Below, piece by piece: positions 54,653 through 63,994 of a stretch of DNA of 64,000 bases; position 1 is the stretch's first letter; the number at the start of each line of letters is the position of its first letter. The notes below the pieces were generated by a model. That model had not been told where the DNA came from and did no database searches. It saw only the letters and a list, made by a program, of their open reading frames with translations. The stretch comes from Nocardioides agri (lineage in GTDB: Bacteria; Actinomycetota; Actinomycetes; Propionibacteriales; Nocardioidaceae). Where the stretch lies: contig NZ_JACEIC010000002.1 in NCBI RefSeq assembly GCF_013778305.1, forward strand, positions 1,575,669 to 1,639,668, written 5' to 3'. The position numbers and the translations under genes were made by a program.

Positions 54653-55814
54653 CCGGGCAGCGTCCGCCACACCGCCGCAGCTCGGACAGCACCGTCCGCC
54701 AGACCCGCTCAGCCGACCCGGGTTCCTCGTGGAGCCCGAGCGCCGCGCGCACCCTTGCCCTCTCGGCGGGCCAAGCGGTCGCTGTGCCACTCAGATCCCT
54801 GATGAAGTCCTCGAGTGCACCGGCCGCGGACAGATCCGGCCCCGGGAGCGGCATGTCGAACGCCGGCGGCAAAGCGCCTCTTCCGCTCCGGAAGGCGGGC
54901 TCGTCTGCGACGTGGAATGCGATCGGTCGGTCGGTTACCAAGAAGTCGACCCACACCGCCGAGTAGTCGCTGATGAGCCCGGCGGCCGACCCCAACAGCT
55001 CGTAAAGGCCGATCCCCGCTCGACGCAGCGTGCCGTCGTCGATGGTGATAGCGCCCGGAACCTCGCGGTTCACGATGTCAAGAGGATGCGGTTTCACGAT
55101 CACTGCGAGTCCCTGGTCTTGGAGCAGTCCGACAGCGTCGACGAGACCCGAGCCGAGTCCTTCATCACTCGCGACGTCTGTTGTGTTGCTCCAAGCGACG
55201 CCGCCTTCCGGTGTGCCCGCGCGTCGGTATGTCGGCATCCAGACGACGTAAGGTCTCTCAATTCCGAGTGCCTCGAGTCGCTCGGCTGCGACGCCGCGAC
55301 GCAACTGATCCGAACGCGGATACCCCAGCCACCGCATTCGCCCGGGATCGATGTCGCCGAGGTCGGCCATGTAGTCGCTCATCGCTGAACATTGCCCGAC
55401 CATCATCGAGGCCGGTTGCGACTTGAGGCGTCGGGTCGGAAACAACTTGCCACCGCCCTTGGGCCCCTCGCCGTGCCACAGATTCACGACCAGCTGGGTC
55501 GGCGCGGGTGCTGGCTGGCCGAGGACGCCGTGGGTGAAGAACACGATGCGGGCCCGCAGGAAGCGCCAAAGGACCCTCCCACGATGTCGACTCAGAATCC
55601 GGACGATGTCCTGCCCTCGGATTCCCAACGCCGCGAGATAGTCGTCGTCGGGCGCGTCGACCCAGTAGACGCGCCCGCCCCGCCATCGCGAAGCTTGTCG
55701 ACCGATCTCAACGATGTTCGCTTCCTCTGGGGGAGTTCCCACTAGGAGAACAGAACTCGATTTCGGCACGTACTGATTGATCAAACCAATCAGGTAGGTG
55801 AGGAGCCGATTCAC
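54642..55814 (-). CDS. CDP-glycerol glycerophosphotransferase-family (TagF-like) polymerase
   Basis: 390 residues with the teichoic-acid polymerase motifs: NLWHGEGPKGGGK (catalytic His), LGYPRSDQLRRG, WMPTYRRAG, KPHPLD and LISDYSAVWVDFLVTDRP (Ser-Asp phosphate site). It adds glycerol-phosphate or a related polyol phosphate to a lipid or glycan acceptor. GTG 55814 follows GGAG; TTG 55826 is an alternative. Codon use is clearly more A/T-ending than at 37-54 kb, the first sign of the low-GC cassette. Confidence 0.87.
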   Translation of the reverse strand: MNRLLTYLIGLINQYVPKSSSVLLVGTPPEEANIVEIGRQASRWRGGRVYWVDAPDDDYLAALGIRGQDIVRILSRHRGRVLWRFLRARIVFFTHGVLGQPAPAPTQLVVNLWHGEGPKGGGKLFPTRRLKSQPASMMVGQCSAMSDYMADLGDIDPGRMRWLGYPRSDQLRRGVAAERLEALGIERPYVVWMPTYRRAGTPEGGVAWSNTTDVASDEGLGSGLVDAVGLLQDQGLAVIVKPHPLDIVNREVPGAITIDDGTLRRAGIGLYELLGSAAGLISDYSAVWVDFLVTDRPIAFHVADEPAFRSGRGALPPAFDMPLPGPDLSAAGALEDFIRDLSGTATAWPAERARVRAALGLHEEPGSAERVWRTVLSELRRCGGRCPAAM

Positions 55815-55934
55815 AACAGACTCCAATGCTCAGGTTCCCATTCCTTGTGCGCTTGCAATGGACTGCGCGGCCGCAGTCCCCGATTCCCGAAAACACCCGA
55901 CGGTCGGCCTCGGTGACGCGCCGGCAGACGGGCC

Positions 55935-56876
55935 TCAAGCTTTCGCGGCAGCACGGCCATCCTTGAGCGCCTGCCAGAGACCTCCGACCACACGAGTCCG
56001 GGATGGTTCCCGCCGCCGACTTCGACGCCAAGCGCCACCCGCAGCGATCCCGACTGCCAGTGTCGAGTACGGCCAGCGGCCCCATCGTCGTTGGAAGAGG
56101 ACGGTGTTCCTGAGCAGGTAGTAGGGCGGAACGCCATCCGACGCCTGGTGCATCACAGCGGAGGGCTGCCAGTAGACGGTCTTGCCGTCTCGGCCGAGCT
56201 GGACGTGGTAGTCCAACTCCTCGAGATACAGGAAGTACTGCTCCGGCAACGGCCGATCGCGCAGCGTCTCTCCGTCGTACAAGACGGCTGCGCCGTCCAA
56301 CCATCGCCGCCTGACCGGTGACTCGGGCAGTCGAACTCGCTCGGGCCACGGCTCGCCATGACCGACGTGCGACGGCCTCAGCAGTCGCTTCGAGAGCACT
56401 CCGCCGCGTGACCAGACCCGGGCATCGGCGCCGTGTCCGACAACAAGTGTCGGACCGACAGCAACGGCGCCGGTGGCGAGCATTGCCTGCTCAAGGGCGT
56501 GGATGGCACCTAGTTCGGGGAGTGTCTCATGCGTGAGGACGAGCACACGACTTCGTAGCCGACCCTCACTCGCGAGATGCCGGACACCAGTGTTGACGGC
56601 AGCCGCGTAGCCGGCGTTGTCGGTGAACAGGAGGTTGATGCCTATGTCGTTTCGCTCACGGAGCTCAACGCTGACATCAATCGACTCGCTGTTGTCGACA
56701 ACAGTGATCTCAGTAGGGCTTACCCCTTCATCGACGACCGCACGAACCGTCGTCCAGATCGTGTCGACACTGTTGTGGTGAACGATCAGCACCGAGTTCG
56801 CAGGTTCTGCGTCGCTGGAGCGGTCCACCACTTGCGGGCCAGTCTCGATGGCCAGGCTCCTTTGCTGCGCGTCCAT
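55935..56876 (-). CDS. GT2 family glycosyltransferase (rhamnosyltransferase-like)
   Basis: 313 residues: SVLIVHHNSVDTIWTTVRAV, ITVVDNSESID, FTDNAGYAAAVNTGVRHL, GPTLVVG, RRWLDGAAVLYD, FLYLEELDYHVQLGRDGKTVYW. The arrangement resembles WbbL-type rhamnosyltransferases, matching the local dTDP-rhamnose supply; the acceptor is unknown. ATG 56876 was chosen for its GGCGGA upstream; ATG 56900 is possible. A/T-richer codons. Confidence 0.83.
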   Translation of the reverse strand: MDAQQRSLAIETGPQVVDRSSDAEPANSVLIVHHNSVDTIWTTVRAVVDEGVSPTEITVVDNSESIDVSVELRERNDIGINLLFTDNAGYAAAVNTGVRHLASEGRLRSRVLVLTHETLPELGAIHALEQAMLATGAVAVGPTLVVGHGADARVWSRGGVLSKRLLRPSHVGHGEPWPERVRLPESPVRRRWLDGAAVLYDGETLRDRPLPEQYFLYLEELDYHVQLGRDGKTVYWQPSAVMHQASDGVPPYYLLRNTVLFQRRWGRWPYSTLAVGIAAGGAWRRSRRREPSRTRVVGGLWQALKDGRAAAKA

Positions 56877-57030
56877 GTGCAGTTCCGCCGATCCGCCCAT
56901 CCCTCGCAACAAGCAGGATCCGACCGATTCTATTCGGGCGCCACACTATCGATGGCCCTTTGAGCCGACTGCTCCTGCCGAACCGGGTCTGACGACGACG
57001 GCGGATCACAGCGTGTCCAACCTTGGTGCG

Positions 57031-58353
57031 TCAAGGTTGTGCACCGGCGCTCGCGCCGATCAAAAAGCGCACGCGGTGGAGACCCGCCACCTGGACCACG
57101 ATGACGATCGCCTCTGCCACCGCCACCGCCACCGCAGCCCCCGCCGCGCCGAACGCGTCGCCCAGGACGAGCAACAACGGCACCCCGACGGCGCTGGCCG
57201 CGATTCCGCTGAATGCGATCGTGCGAACCTGTCCGATCCGAGCAAGGTAATAGAGGGTCAGACTCAGGCTTCCGCTTCCCAACGCAACGGTCAGCCCGGT
57301 CGCCGCCGCCGTCACGACGCTGATGCTCACCTCGTTCCTGAAGATCAGGGATTCGATCACGGGGCGCATGACGACGAACCCGACGCCGACGAGCGTGCCC
57401 AGGCAGAGGGTAAGTACAGTTGCGCGCTTGCTCCGCGAGTCCGACTCCGAGGGATCGTTCGTGGAGACCCAACCTTGAAAGCCAGCCGCGATGGACGACA
57501 GTGCCGTCAGGCTGAGGATTCGCAGGCGATCCACTGCTGCGTACTCGGCAACCGCGTGCGGAGCGACGATCATGACGAGCGGCACGGCAAGGGCCGTGTA
57601 TCCAGCCTGGACCAACCGCGAGCTCACGAGACCGGCGTTCTGCCGGAGGTGCCCCAGCCCTGCAGCGAAGTCGTCTCGGTCTAGGCGCCCACCGAAGCGA
57701 AAGGCTCCCAGGCTCGCGCTGGCCAGGGCCGCGAGCAGAAAGAGCAGCGGATACACCACCAGGGGAACCCCCTGGACGAGCAGAACCGCACTCAGCGCAC
57801 TCACACCAACCTTGGGGAAGGTGTCGAAAAGCAGAATCGCCCTCGAGCTTCCCGTGCCCACCAGATACCAGATCGGGCCTAGACCCCAAGTGCCGTAAGC
57901 AAGCGCCATCACGACGGCAGCGACTTGATGGTCGGCGCCCAGCAGGCCAGTTGCCACAGCTCCCAAAGGGATGAGCAAGCTGGCGACACACGTCCTGGAA
58001 GTCAGGCTCGCCCGGTAGTAGCGATTGCGGTCCTCCTGCTGCGCAACGGCAATCACGCTCGGACCTGTAGTGCCCCACCCGTATCCGACTGCCATCATCA
58101 CAAAGGTGCCGATCGCCTGGCCGAGAGCGATAGCGCTCCAACCGTCAGCCCCCGCAGAGGAGGTGATGGCAGGCAGGACAACCAACGGGGAGAGCATCGC
58201 GAGCGCCGGGATGCCCGCGAACCCGACGAGACGCCGCCACGGTATGTCCGTCGCGACCTGTTGTCTCACCGTACGGCGCGGATGGCGGCGCACCGACTCG
58301 ACTCCTGACAACGGGCTCCTTGGCAAAGGGTTTCTCTCACGTCCCTCAACCAT
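57031..58353 (-). CDS. Wzx-like oligosaccharide flippase
   Basis: 440 residues with about 12-14 membrane helices (for example IPALAMLSPLVVLPAITSSA and AIGTFVMMAVGYGWGTTGPSV), the MATE/PST polysaccharide exporter pattern. A basic N-terminal tail precedes the first helix. It carries lipid-linked repeat units across the membrane, feeding the polymerase at 58501. Confidence 0.85.
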   Translation of the reverse strand: MVEGRERNPLPRSPLSGVESVRRHPRRTVRQQVATDIPWRRLVGFAGIPALAMLSPLVVLPAITSSAGADGWSAIALGQAIGTFVMMAVGYGWGTTGPSVIAVAQQEDRNRYYRASLTSRTCVASLLIPLGAVATGLLGADHQVAAVVMALAYGTWGLGPIWYLVGTGSSRAILLFDTFPKVGVSALSAVLLVQGVPLVVYPLLFLLAALASASLGAFRFGGRLDRDDFAAGLGHLRQNAGLVSSRLVQAGYTALAVPLVMIVAPHAVAEYAAVDRLRILSLTALSSIAAGFQGWVSTNDPSESDSRSKRATVLTLCLGTLVGVGFVVMRPVIESLIFRNEVSISVVTAAATGLTVALGSGSLSLTLYYLARIGQVRTIAFSGIAASAVGVPLLLVLGDAFGAAGAAVAVAVAEAIVIVVQVAGLHRVRFLIGASAGAQP

Positions 58354-58500
58354 GCGACGCGACTCCCCACATCCTAAGCGGCGGACCGCCTCTGCATTCG
58401 CGAACCGGCTTCGATCGCGACTCTCGTCGGATAGAATCGTTGCCGGTCAGCGCCTCTCCACTGGTTAGCCCCGCTCGGCCGTCTCACCTTGGAGAGATCG

Positions 58501-59826
58501 ATGGCACGAACCTACGAAACACGCCAACTGGGCGGCCCTGCGCTCACGTCCGCCCTTCTCGGCGCCGCGATCGTCCTGGCCGTTGCCTACACCACACGAT
58601 CTGCCGTCTACGCGATCACAGTAGGGGCGCTATCGCTACTCCTGACAAGGGTGGACGCTACTCTCCGCACACCATTCGCGATCTGGCTGGGCGCGACCAT
58701 TTGCATCCCGATCTGGTTCGGGGTCACGGTCGGAGGTGTTCAGGTCCCGTTCGCGACTCTCCTCGCGGTCGCCGCATTGTTCTTCATCGCGACCAGTGGG
58801 ATGAGTTTTCAGCTCAACATCTACGACTGGCTCGTCGTCGCTCTCTGGGCAGGCACGTTCATCGCCTGGCAGTTCGGGGGATCGCCGGCCTTCTTCAGCG
58901 ATGCCACCCTCCGGTGGTCTGTGCCGTACTTCCTGGTGCGACTGACCGTCAAACAGGTGGGCCTCGAGCCGGTCTATCGCGCTTTCCTCGCCGCAGGATT
59001 GGTCGTAGCCGTGTGGTCGGTCGCCGAATGGGCCACCGACGTCCACATGTTCGCTGACACTGGGTACACCGGGATCGCTCAGCTCAAGGAGATCTGGCAA
59101 ACAATCCAGCTCCGCAACGGTCACGCGCGGTCTGAGGCCGCGTTCGGCCATTCGATTGCCTTGGGCTGCTTCTTGGCGATGCTGGCACCACTGGCGATGC
59201 GCTCCAGGCACCCCGTCGTCTACTGGCTAGTCATTGCCGCCGGCGCCGCAGCGTCGCTCTCCCGGACAGCGGTATTGGCCGTCGCGCTCTCGACCTTGCT
59301 CGCCCTCTGGAGCGACTATGGTCGGCGGAAGCGCGCATCCGGCCGCGTTCTCATCATCGGCGTGTTGGCAGCGGCGGCCTATTACGTGGCTACCAGCTAC
59401 ACCACGGTCTCATCGTCGACGGAAGTCGAACTCAGCGATTCGTCGACGTACCGGAGCTTTGTCCTCGAACAAGGACTGCCATTGACTCAATGGATCGGTA
59501 CCGCGCCGGGAATCAAGGGACTCTTCCAATCCGTTGACAACGCTTATCTCAGGCTGGCCCTTCAGGATGGTCGCTTGGTAGCGCTTGCACTCCTCGCGCT
59601 GATGCTCTGCCCGCTGATCCTCGCCATCTTTCGCAGGCCTGGGCCGGCGACCGCCGGCGTCGCAGCAATGAGCGTCGCCTTGACCGCCGTCGCCCTGATC
59701 ACGCAGTGGGAGATGCTTGTCTTCGCATTACTCGCTACGGCTGCTAGCGAGCTTGAGCAACTTCGAGCGACCTCGGTCGCCGCGATGGATGCTCATGTGA
59801 TCCCCTCGGGAAAGTCTGAGTCTTGA
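58501..59826 (+). CDS. Wzy/WaaL-like O-antigen polymerase or ligase
   Basis: 441 residues with about 11 membrane helices and a large extracytoplasmic loop (HARSEAAFGHSIALGCFLAML). The C-terminal loop LSDSSTYRSFVLEQGLP matches the O-antigen ligase family (Wzy_C). Together with the adjacent flippase it forms a Wzx/Wzy-dependent assembly pair. ATG 58501 follows GGAGAG. Confidence 0.82.
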   Translation: MARTYETRQLGGPALTSALLGAAIVLAVAYTTRSAVYAITVGALSLLLTRVDATLRTPFAIWLGATICIPIWFGVTVGGVQVPFATLLAVAALFFIATSGMSFQLNIYDWLVVALWAGTFIAWQFGGSPAFFSDATLRWSVPYFLVRLTVKQVGLEPVYRAFLAAGLVVAVWSVAEWATDVHMFADTGYTGIAQLKEIWQTIQLRNGHARSEAAFGHSIALGCFLAMLAPLAMRSRHPVVYWLVIAAGAAASLSRTAVLAVALSTLLALWSDYGRRKRASGRVLIIGVLAAAAYYVATSYTTVSSSTEVELSDSSTYRSFVLEQGLPLTQWIGTAPGIKGLFQSVDNAYLRLALQDGRLVALALLALMLCPLILAIFRRPGPATAGVAAMSVALTAVALITQWEMLVFALLATAASELEQLRATSVAAMDAHVIPSGKSES

Positions 59827-60809
59827 GATCAATCAGCCTGTCGAACCCGCTCCCCCAGGCACTGCGCCACTACGAAACCGAACTACAAGACACGCTCGCC
59901 CGCATCGGCCTCGTTGGAACCGACATCGGAATGCGGGGCGTTGAGGGCGGTCACGGACTCGCGGGTCATATCAAGATGGCTGTCGACTCCGTCCGGAACA
60001 CTCGCCAGTTTCGACGCGCGTCTGTTCCAATCCTGCAGCTGTGGCCGACCTGGGGACTCATGGAGCTAGCGCTGCTTCAGTCTGCGCGCGCCCGTCACGC
60101 GTTGGTCCTCCACGATCCGATTCCGATCACGAAGCAACCTGGCTACGGCAACCTGGGTCGACGTGTCGTCAACGCTGGCAAGTCCGCGGAACGAACCATG
60201 GTCATCGTTCACTCCGATCGTGCCCTCGAGGTGGCTCAACAGCAACTGCCCCACCATCACATCTCCAAGGTGCTGCACCCGGTCACGTCCACGGACGCAG
60301 CGCACGGGAACGCGAGCGACGCAGCCCCGTTAGTGCTCGTGGCCGGGCAGTACAAGCCAGAGCGAGATCTGCAACTTCTCGCTCGGCTGGGCCCCGAGCT
60401 CACGCGGCTGGGATACGACACGCGCATCTCTGGCCGAGGCTGGCCGGACGTACCGGGTTGGACCGTCGACTCTCGGTTCCTTACCGAAACCGAGCTGGAG
60501 GCAGAACTGAGTGCTGCCAGCGTTCTTCTGATGCCCTATCGGAACTACTTCCAGAGCGGCGTCGCCCTCCGGGCGCTGGAGTGCGGAACGTTGACCGTTG
60601 GCAGGCGCTCGACGTTCCTGACGGACTTGTACGGCGGTCGCTCCGACCTTCTGGTGGACGACGATCGGATCGACTCCTACCTCCGCGCGATCGGAACGGG
60701 TATCGAGCGGGCCGGTGCTGGACAACTGCTCGTGGCCTACCGACGCGCTGTCGACATCTCCTGGCAGTCCTTCCTCGCGACGGATGGGGCGTCGCTCATC
60801 TCGGAATAG
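59823..60809 (+). CDS. GT-B glycosyltransferase
   Basis: 328 residues. The C-terminal domain has VLVAGQYKPERDLQLLARL, RISGRGWPDV, FLTETELEAELSAASVLLMPYRNYFQSGVALRALECGTLTVGR, a GT4-like donor site. It starts at TTG 59823, which overlaps the polymerase stop (TTGA), so it is co-translated with it. Codon use is as in the low-GC cassette. Confidence 0.78.
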   Translation: MRSISLSNPLPQALRHYETELQDTLARIGLVGTDIGMRGVEGGHGLAGHIKMAVDSVRNTRQFRRASVPILQLWPTWGLMELALLQSARARHALVLHDPIPITKQPGYGNLGRRVVNAGKSAERTMVIVHSDRALEVAQQQLPHHHISKVLHPVTSTDAAHGNASDAAPLVLVAGQYKPERDLQLLARLGPELTRLGYDTRISGRGWPDVPGWTVDSRFLTETELEAELSAASVLLMPYRNYFQSGVALRALECGTLTVGRRSTFLTDLYGGRSDLLVDDDRIDSYLRAIGTGIERAGAGQLLVAYRRAVDISWQSFLATDGASLISE

Positions 60810-60854
60810 TCGCACGCCCGCTCGCGCGCGGAGCCGCGCCGCACGATGACTGCG

Positions 60855-61718
60855 CTAGCTGTGCCAGTACCTGTCGACCAGCTCGACGGTCGACTCGATG
60901 TTGGCGCGGCTCGAGGCGCCGAAGACGATCGACTCGATGTTCGGGAGGCCGGCGACCCACTCGATCGCCTCCTCCGGACGGATCGCTCCGGATGCGTAGA
61001 CCGACATCGCGATCGCGCGGAACTTCCGGTTGTGGAGGGCGTCCAGGTAGGAGTCGATCCCGCCCGACATCCGGAATCCGATCTTGTTGATGTTCGAGCA
61101 GACGATCGGGTTCACGATGCCGACCGAGTCGAGTGCGTCCAGCAGCCGGGGCAGGTTCATCGTGATGAAGGCCGGCTCGGCGTCGTACCGGGTCGCCACG
61201 TGCTCGGCGAAGATCCGGAACGCGTCGGTGAATCCCATGCCGAGCAGGAAGTCGACGACGACGTTCTGCAGGAAGACCACCGGGGTCTTCAGTCCTGTGA
61301 ACATCTTCATCTCGGCGTCGATCAGCAGGGTCGTGATGCCCTCGATGTCCTTCTTCGCCAGCGATCGCCCGCCACGCATCGCGGCATCCATCAGACCGCC
61401 GTCGGGCAGGAACTGCCGGATCGCGCCGAACATGCCCTCCTCGGCCATCGCGTTGGCGTACTTGTGGGCGTACGGCATGCAGGGATAGAAGACCTGCTTC
61501 TCGTAGCGCTCCGGATCGGTCCGCATCCGGTCGGTGACCGAGGCGATCCGGTCGTGGGTCGTGCACATGAACGTCGTCACGCCGGCGTCGTACGCCGCGT
61601 CGAGGACGGACATGATCGCGTCGAGAGACTGGAAGCGCATCGCCTGGGCGCGCGCCTTCTCCTCCGACATGTGGTTGACGCCGAAGAACTGGTTGTCCCC
61701 GAACAGAAGTCGATCCAT
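60855..61718 (-). CDS. TIM-barrel protein of unknown function linked to a Gfo/Idh oxidoreductase
   Basis: 287 residues: MDRLLFGDNQFFGVNHMSEE, DAAYDAGVTTFMCTTHDRIAS, AFITMNLPRLLDALDSVGI, NPIVCSNINKIGFRMSG, SVYASGAIRPEEAIEWVAGL. The last segments look like the aldo/keto-reductase or related barrel, but the AKR Asp-Tyr-Lys-His tetrad is not evident. The stop/start gap to the upstream Gfo/Idh gene is 4 bp, implying a joint step in making an unusual sugar. Function is not assigned. Confidence 0.6.
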   Translation of the reverse strand: MDRLLFGDNQFFGVNHMSEEKARAQAMRFQSLDAIMSVLDAAYDAGVTTFMCTTHDRIASVTDRMRTDPERYEKQVFYPCMPYAHKYANAMAEEGMFGAIRQFLPDGGLMDAAMRGGRSLAKKDIEGITTLLIDAEMKMFTGLKTPVVFLQNVVVDFLLGMGFTDAFRIFAEHVATRYDAEPAFITMNLPRLLDALDSVGIVNPIVCSNINKIGFRMSGGIDSYLDALHNRKFRAIAMSVYASGAIRPEEAIEWVAGLPNIESIVFGASSRANIESTVELVDRYWHS

Positions 61719-61722
61719 CGTC

Positions 61723-62847
61723 TCAGCCCTTCAGCTCCGCGCGGACCGCTCGACGAGCGGCCCTGCGCTCCCGCCAGCTGCGGCGCCGCGGTGTCGTGTC
61801 CGTCGTCTCCCCCGTCGCCACAGGACGAACGCCGGCCCGGTCGTTGTTCGCGATGGCGTAGAGCACCTCGTCCGCCGCTGCCGCCTCGACGAAGTCGGCC
61901 GCACCACGGATGGCGCCCTCCTCCACCCGCTTGACGAAGGTGGCGAGCTGCGCGCTGTACTCCTCACCGCGGACGTAGAAGTCCACCTCGTCGCTGAGCT
62001 CGGTCGTGTAGCGCACCGTCCACCCGGTGTCGTAGCCCTCCGGTGCCTCGACACCGTCGCGCAGGTAGACCTGGATCTCCTGGCGGTCGACGTAGATCTT
62101 GCCGTTGGTCCCCCACACGGTCACCCGGGTCGTCATCTTCCGGTGCGACTCGTCGGACCAGCTGACGCTGAGCTGGCCGCTGAGGCCGCCACCCCAGTCG
62201 AGGGTGGTGAAGACCTCGTCCTCGGTGTCCTCGGAGAAGACGTGGCCGAGGTAGGTGCCCGACACCGTCTCCGGGCGGCCGAAGTACCAGGTCAGCAGGT
62301 CGACGGGGTGGGCAGCGTAGTCGTAGAGCGCGCCCCCGCCCTCCTCTTTCCGGCTGCGCCAGGTGCTGCCCTTCGGCTTGAGGACGACGGGTCCGTACGC
62401 CTCGGCCAGCACGTGGCTGACCTTCCCGAGCACGCCGAGATCGAGCAGCCGCTTGGCCTCCGCGAACGCGCCGACGTGGCGGTTGTGGTAGCCGACCTGA
62501 GAGACGAGACCCCTGTCCGAGGCGAGCTTCGCCAACGCGAGCGAGTCAGCAGGATCGAGGCAGAACGGCTTCTCGCAGAAGACGTGCAGACCCCGCTCGA
62601 GACAAGCGCGCACCATCGGCGCGTGGAACTTCGACGGCGTGGAGATCACGACGGCTTCGACCCCGGTCGACTCCAGCATCTTCTCGTAGTCGGAGAAGGT
62701 GTCGACCCCGGTGTACTTGCTCAGCACGTCGAGCACGTAGCTGCTCGAGTCGCAGACGCCGACGACCTTGACGTTGTCGTGCGCGTTGATGATCGAGAAG
62801 TGGGACAGCCCCATCTTCCCGAGACCGATGACTCCGACGTTGACCAC
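61723..62847 (-). CDS. Gfo/Idh/MocA-family sugar oxidoreductase
   Basis: 374 residues: Rossmann GVIGLGKMGLSHFSIINAH, ISTPSKFHAPMVRACLERGLHVFCEKPFCLD with the conserved EKP lysine, DYAAHPVDLLTWYFGRPE with the active-site Asp/His. A basic tail (RRRSWRERRAARRAVRAE) ends the protein. It probably oxidises or reduces an NDP-sugar for the polysaccharide. One base separates it from the glycosyltransferase stop at 62849. Confidence 0.87.
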   Translation of the reverse strand: MVNVGVIGLGKMGLSHFSIINAHDNVKVVGVCDSSSYVLDVLSKYTGVDTFSDYEKMLESTGVEAVVISTPSKFHAPMVRACLERGLHVFCEKPFCLDPADSLALAKLASDRGLVSQVGYHNRHVGAFAEAKRLLDLGVLGKVSHVLAEAYGPVVLKPKGSTWRSRKEEGGGALYDYAAHPVDLLTWYFGRPETVSGTYLGHVFSEDTEDEVFTTLDWGGGLSGQLSVSWSDESHRKMTTRVTVWGTNGKIYVDRQEIQVYLRDGVEAPEGYDTGWTVRYTTELSDEVDFYVRGEEYSAQLATFVKRVEEGAIRGAADFVEAAAADEVLYAIANNDRAGVRPVATGETTDTTPRRRSWRERRAARRAVRAELKG

Positions 62848-62848
62848 G

Positions 62849-63994
62849 TCACGCCCTCTTCTTGTTGGTGGTGCGCGCCAACGTCTTCCGCAGCAGCGCT
62901 TCGTACTGGCCGGCGACGCGATCCCAGGTGAACTCGTCCTGGTGCCGGGTGAGCGCGTTCTCGCTCAGCTGCTTGCGCAGGTCGACGTCCGAGATCAATC
63001 GATCGACGTGCGCGTCCACGTCGTCCGGAGTGCTGAAGTAGAGGCCCGCGGCTCCGGCCACCCACGCGTTGTACTTGTTGTCGTGGGCGATGACGGGGTT
63101 GCCCGCCGCCAGGGCCTCGACGAGCGACGGATTCGTGCCGCCCACCGTGTGCCCGTGCAGGTAGCCGAGCGAGTGGTAGCGCAGGCTCTGGACGCGCTCC
63201 GGCTCGTAGATCGCGCCGAGGAAGACGACCTCGTCGCTCGCCGCCTCGATCACGGCGCGGTGGTAGGGGTCGCTCGCCGCTTCGTAGTTGCCGAGCAGTG
63301 CGAGCTTCACGCCGCGCTTGCGGGCGGAGAACCCCTGGACGATCTCGAGGATCGAGTTCTCGGGGATCGGCCGTGCGATGAGGGTGAGGTAGCCGTCCGG
63401 CTCCAGCCCGAGCTCGCGCACCGGCGCTGAGGAAGCGTGCTCGATCGGGTGCGCACCGTAGGTGATCGTGGTGATCTTCCGGGCGGGCGCTCGGGTCTGG
63501 AGGTAGGTGTTCAGCTCCGGGTGGTCGGCGATCAGCTCGGTGCCGGTCCACGCCGCGAAGCGCTCGCCGACGTAGAGGATCGCCTGGCGGAGCTTGCCCC
63601 ATCGCTTGCGGGACCACTCGATCCCGTCCATGTTGATCACGTTCGGGACACCGGCGATCCACTGGATCAGGTTGAAGACGCCGGTGTTGTAGCCGAACGT
63701 CAGGCACAGGTCCCGCCGGCGCACGGCGTGCCAGATGGAGATCCAGTCGAAGCGCGCCGTCCCCGTCCAGCCCTTGTCCGGCACGGAGATGTTGACCCTC
63801 TCGATGCCCTGCCAGGTGTCCTCGAATGTCGGGCCAGCGTGGTCGGTCTGGCAGTAGACGATGGCTCGCCAGCCGTGGTCGACCAGGTAGCGCGCGACGT
63901 TCTCAGCGGCCGTCTCGAAGCCACCGTAGTTCGCAGGAACGCCGTGCGTCCCGAGGATCCGGACGACAGGCCGAGTGTCGTTGGTCTGGCGCAC
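62849..63994 (-). CDS. DUF1972 / GT4 glycosyltransferase
   Basis: 381 residues. The N-terminal DUF1972 domain (ILGTHGVPANYGGFETAAENVARYL, FGYNTGVFNLIQWIAGVPNVINMDGIEWSRKRWG) is typical of rhamnosyl- and fucosyltransferases of O-antigen loci. The C-terminal GT4 part has HGHTVGGTNPSLVEALAAGNPVIAHDNKYN. GTG 63994 is 6 bases from the window edge, so a longer start upstream cannot be excluded. First gene of a leftward operon with the Gfo/Idh and TIM-barrel genes. Confidence 0.88.
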   Translation of the reverse strand: MRQTNDTRPVVRILGTHGVPANYGGFETAAENVARYLVDHGWRAIVYCQTDHAGPTFEDTWQGIERVNISVPDKGWTGTARFDWISIWHAVRRRDLCLTFGYNTGVFNLIQWIAGVPNVINMDGIEWSRKRWGKLRQAILYVGERFAAWTGTELIADHPELNTYLQTRAPARKITTITYGAHPIEHASSAPVRELGLEPDGYLTLIARPIPENSILEIVQGFSARKRGVKLALLGNYEAASDPYHRAVIEAASDEVVFLGAIYEPERVQSLRYHSLGYLHGHTVGGTNPSLVEALAAGNPVIAHDNKYNAWVAGAAGLYFSTPDDVDAHVDRLISDVDLRKQLSENALTRHQDEFTWDRVAGQYEALLRKTLARTTNKKRA

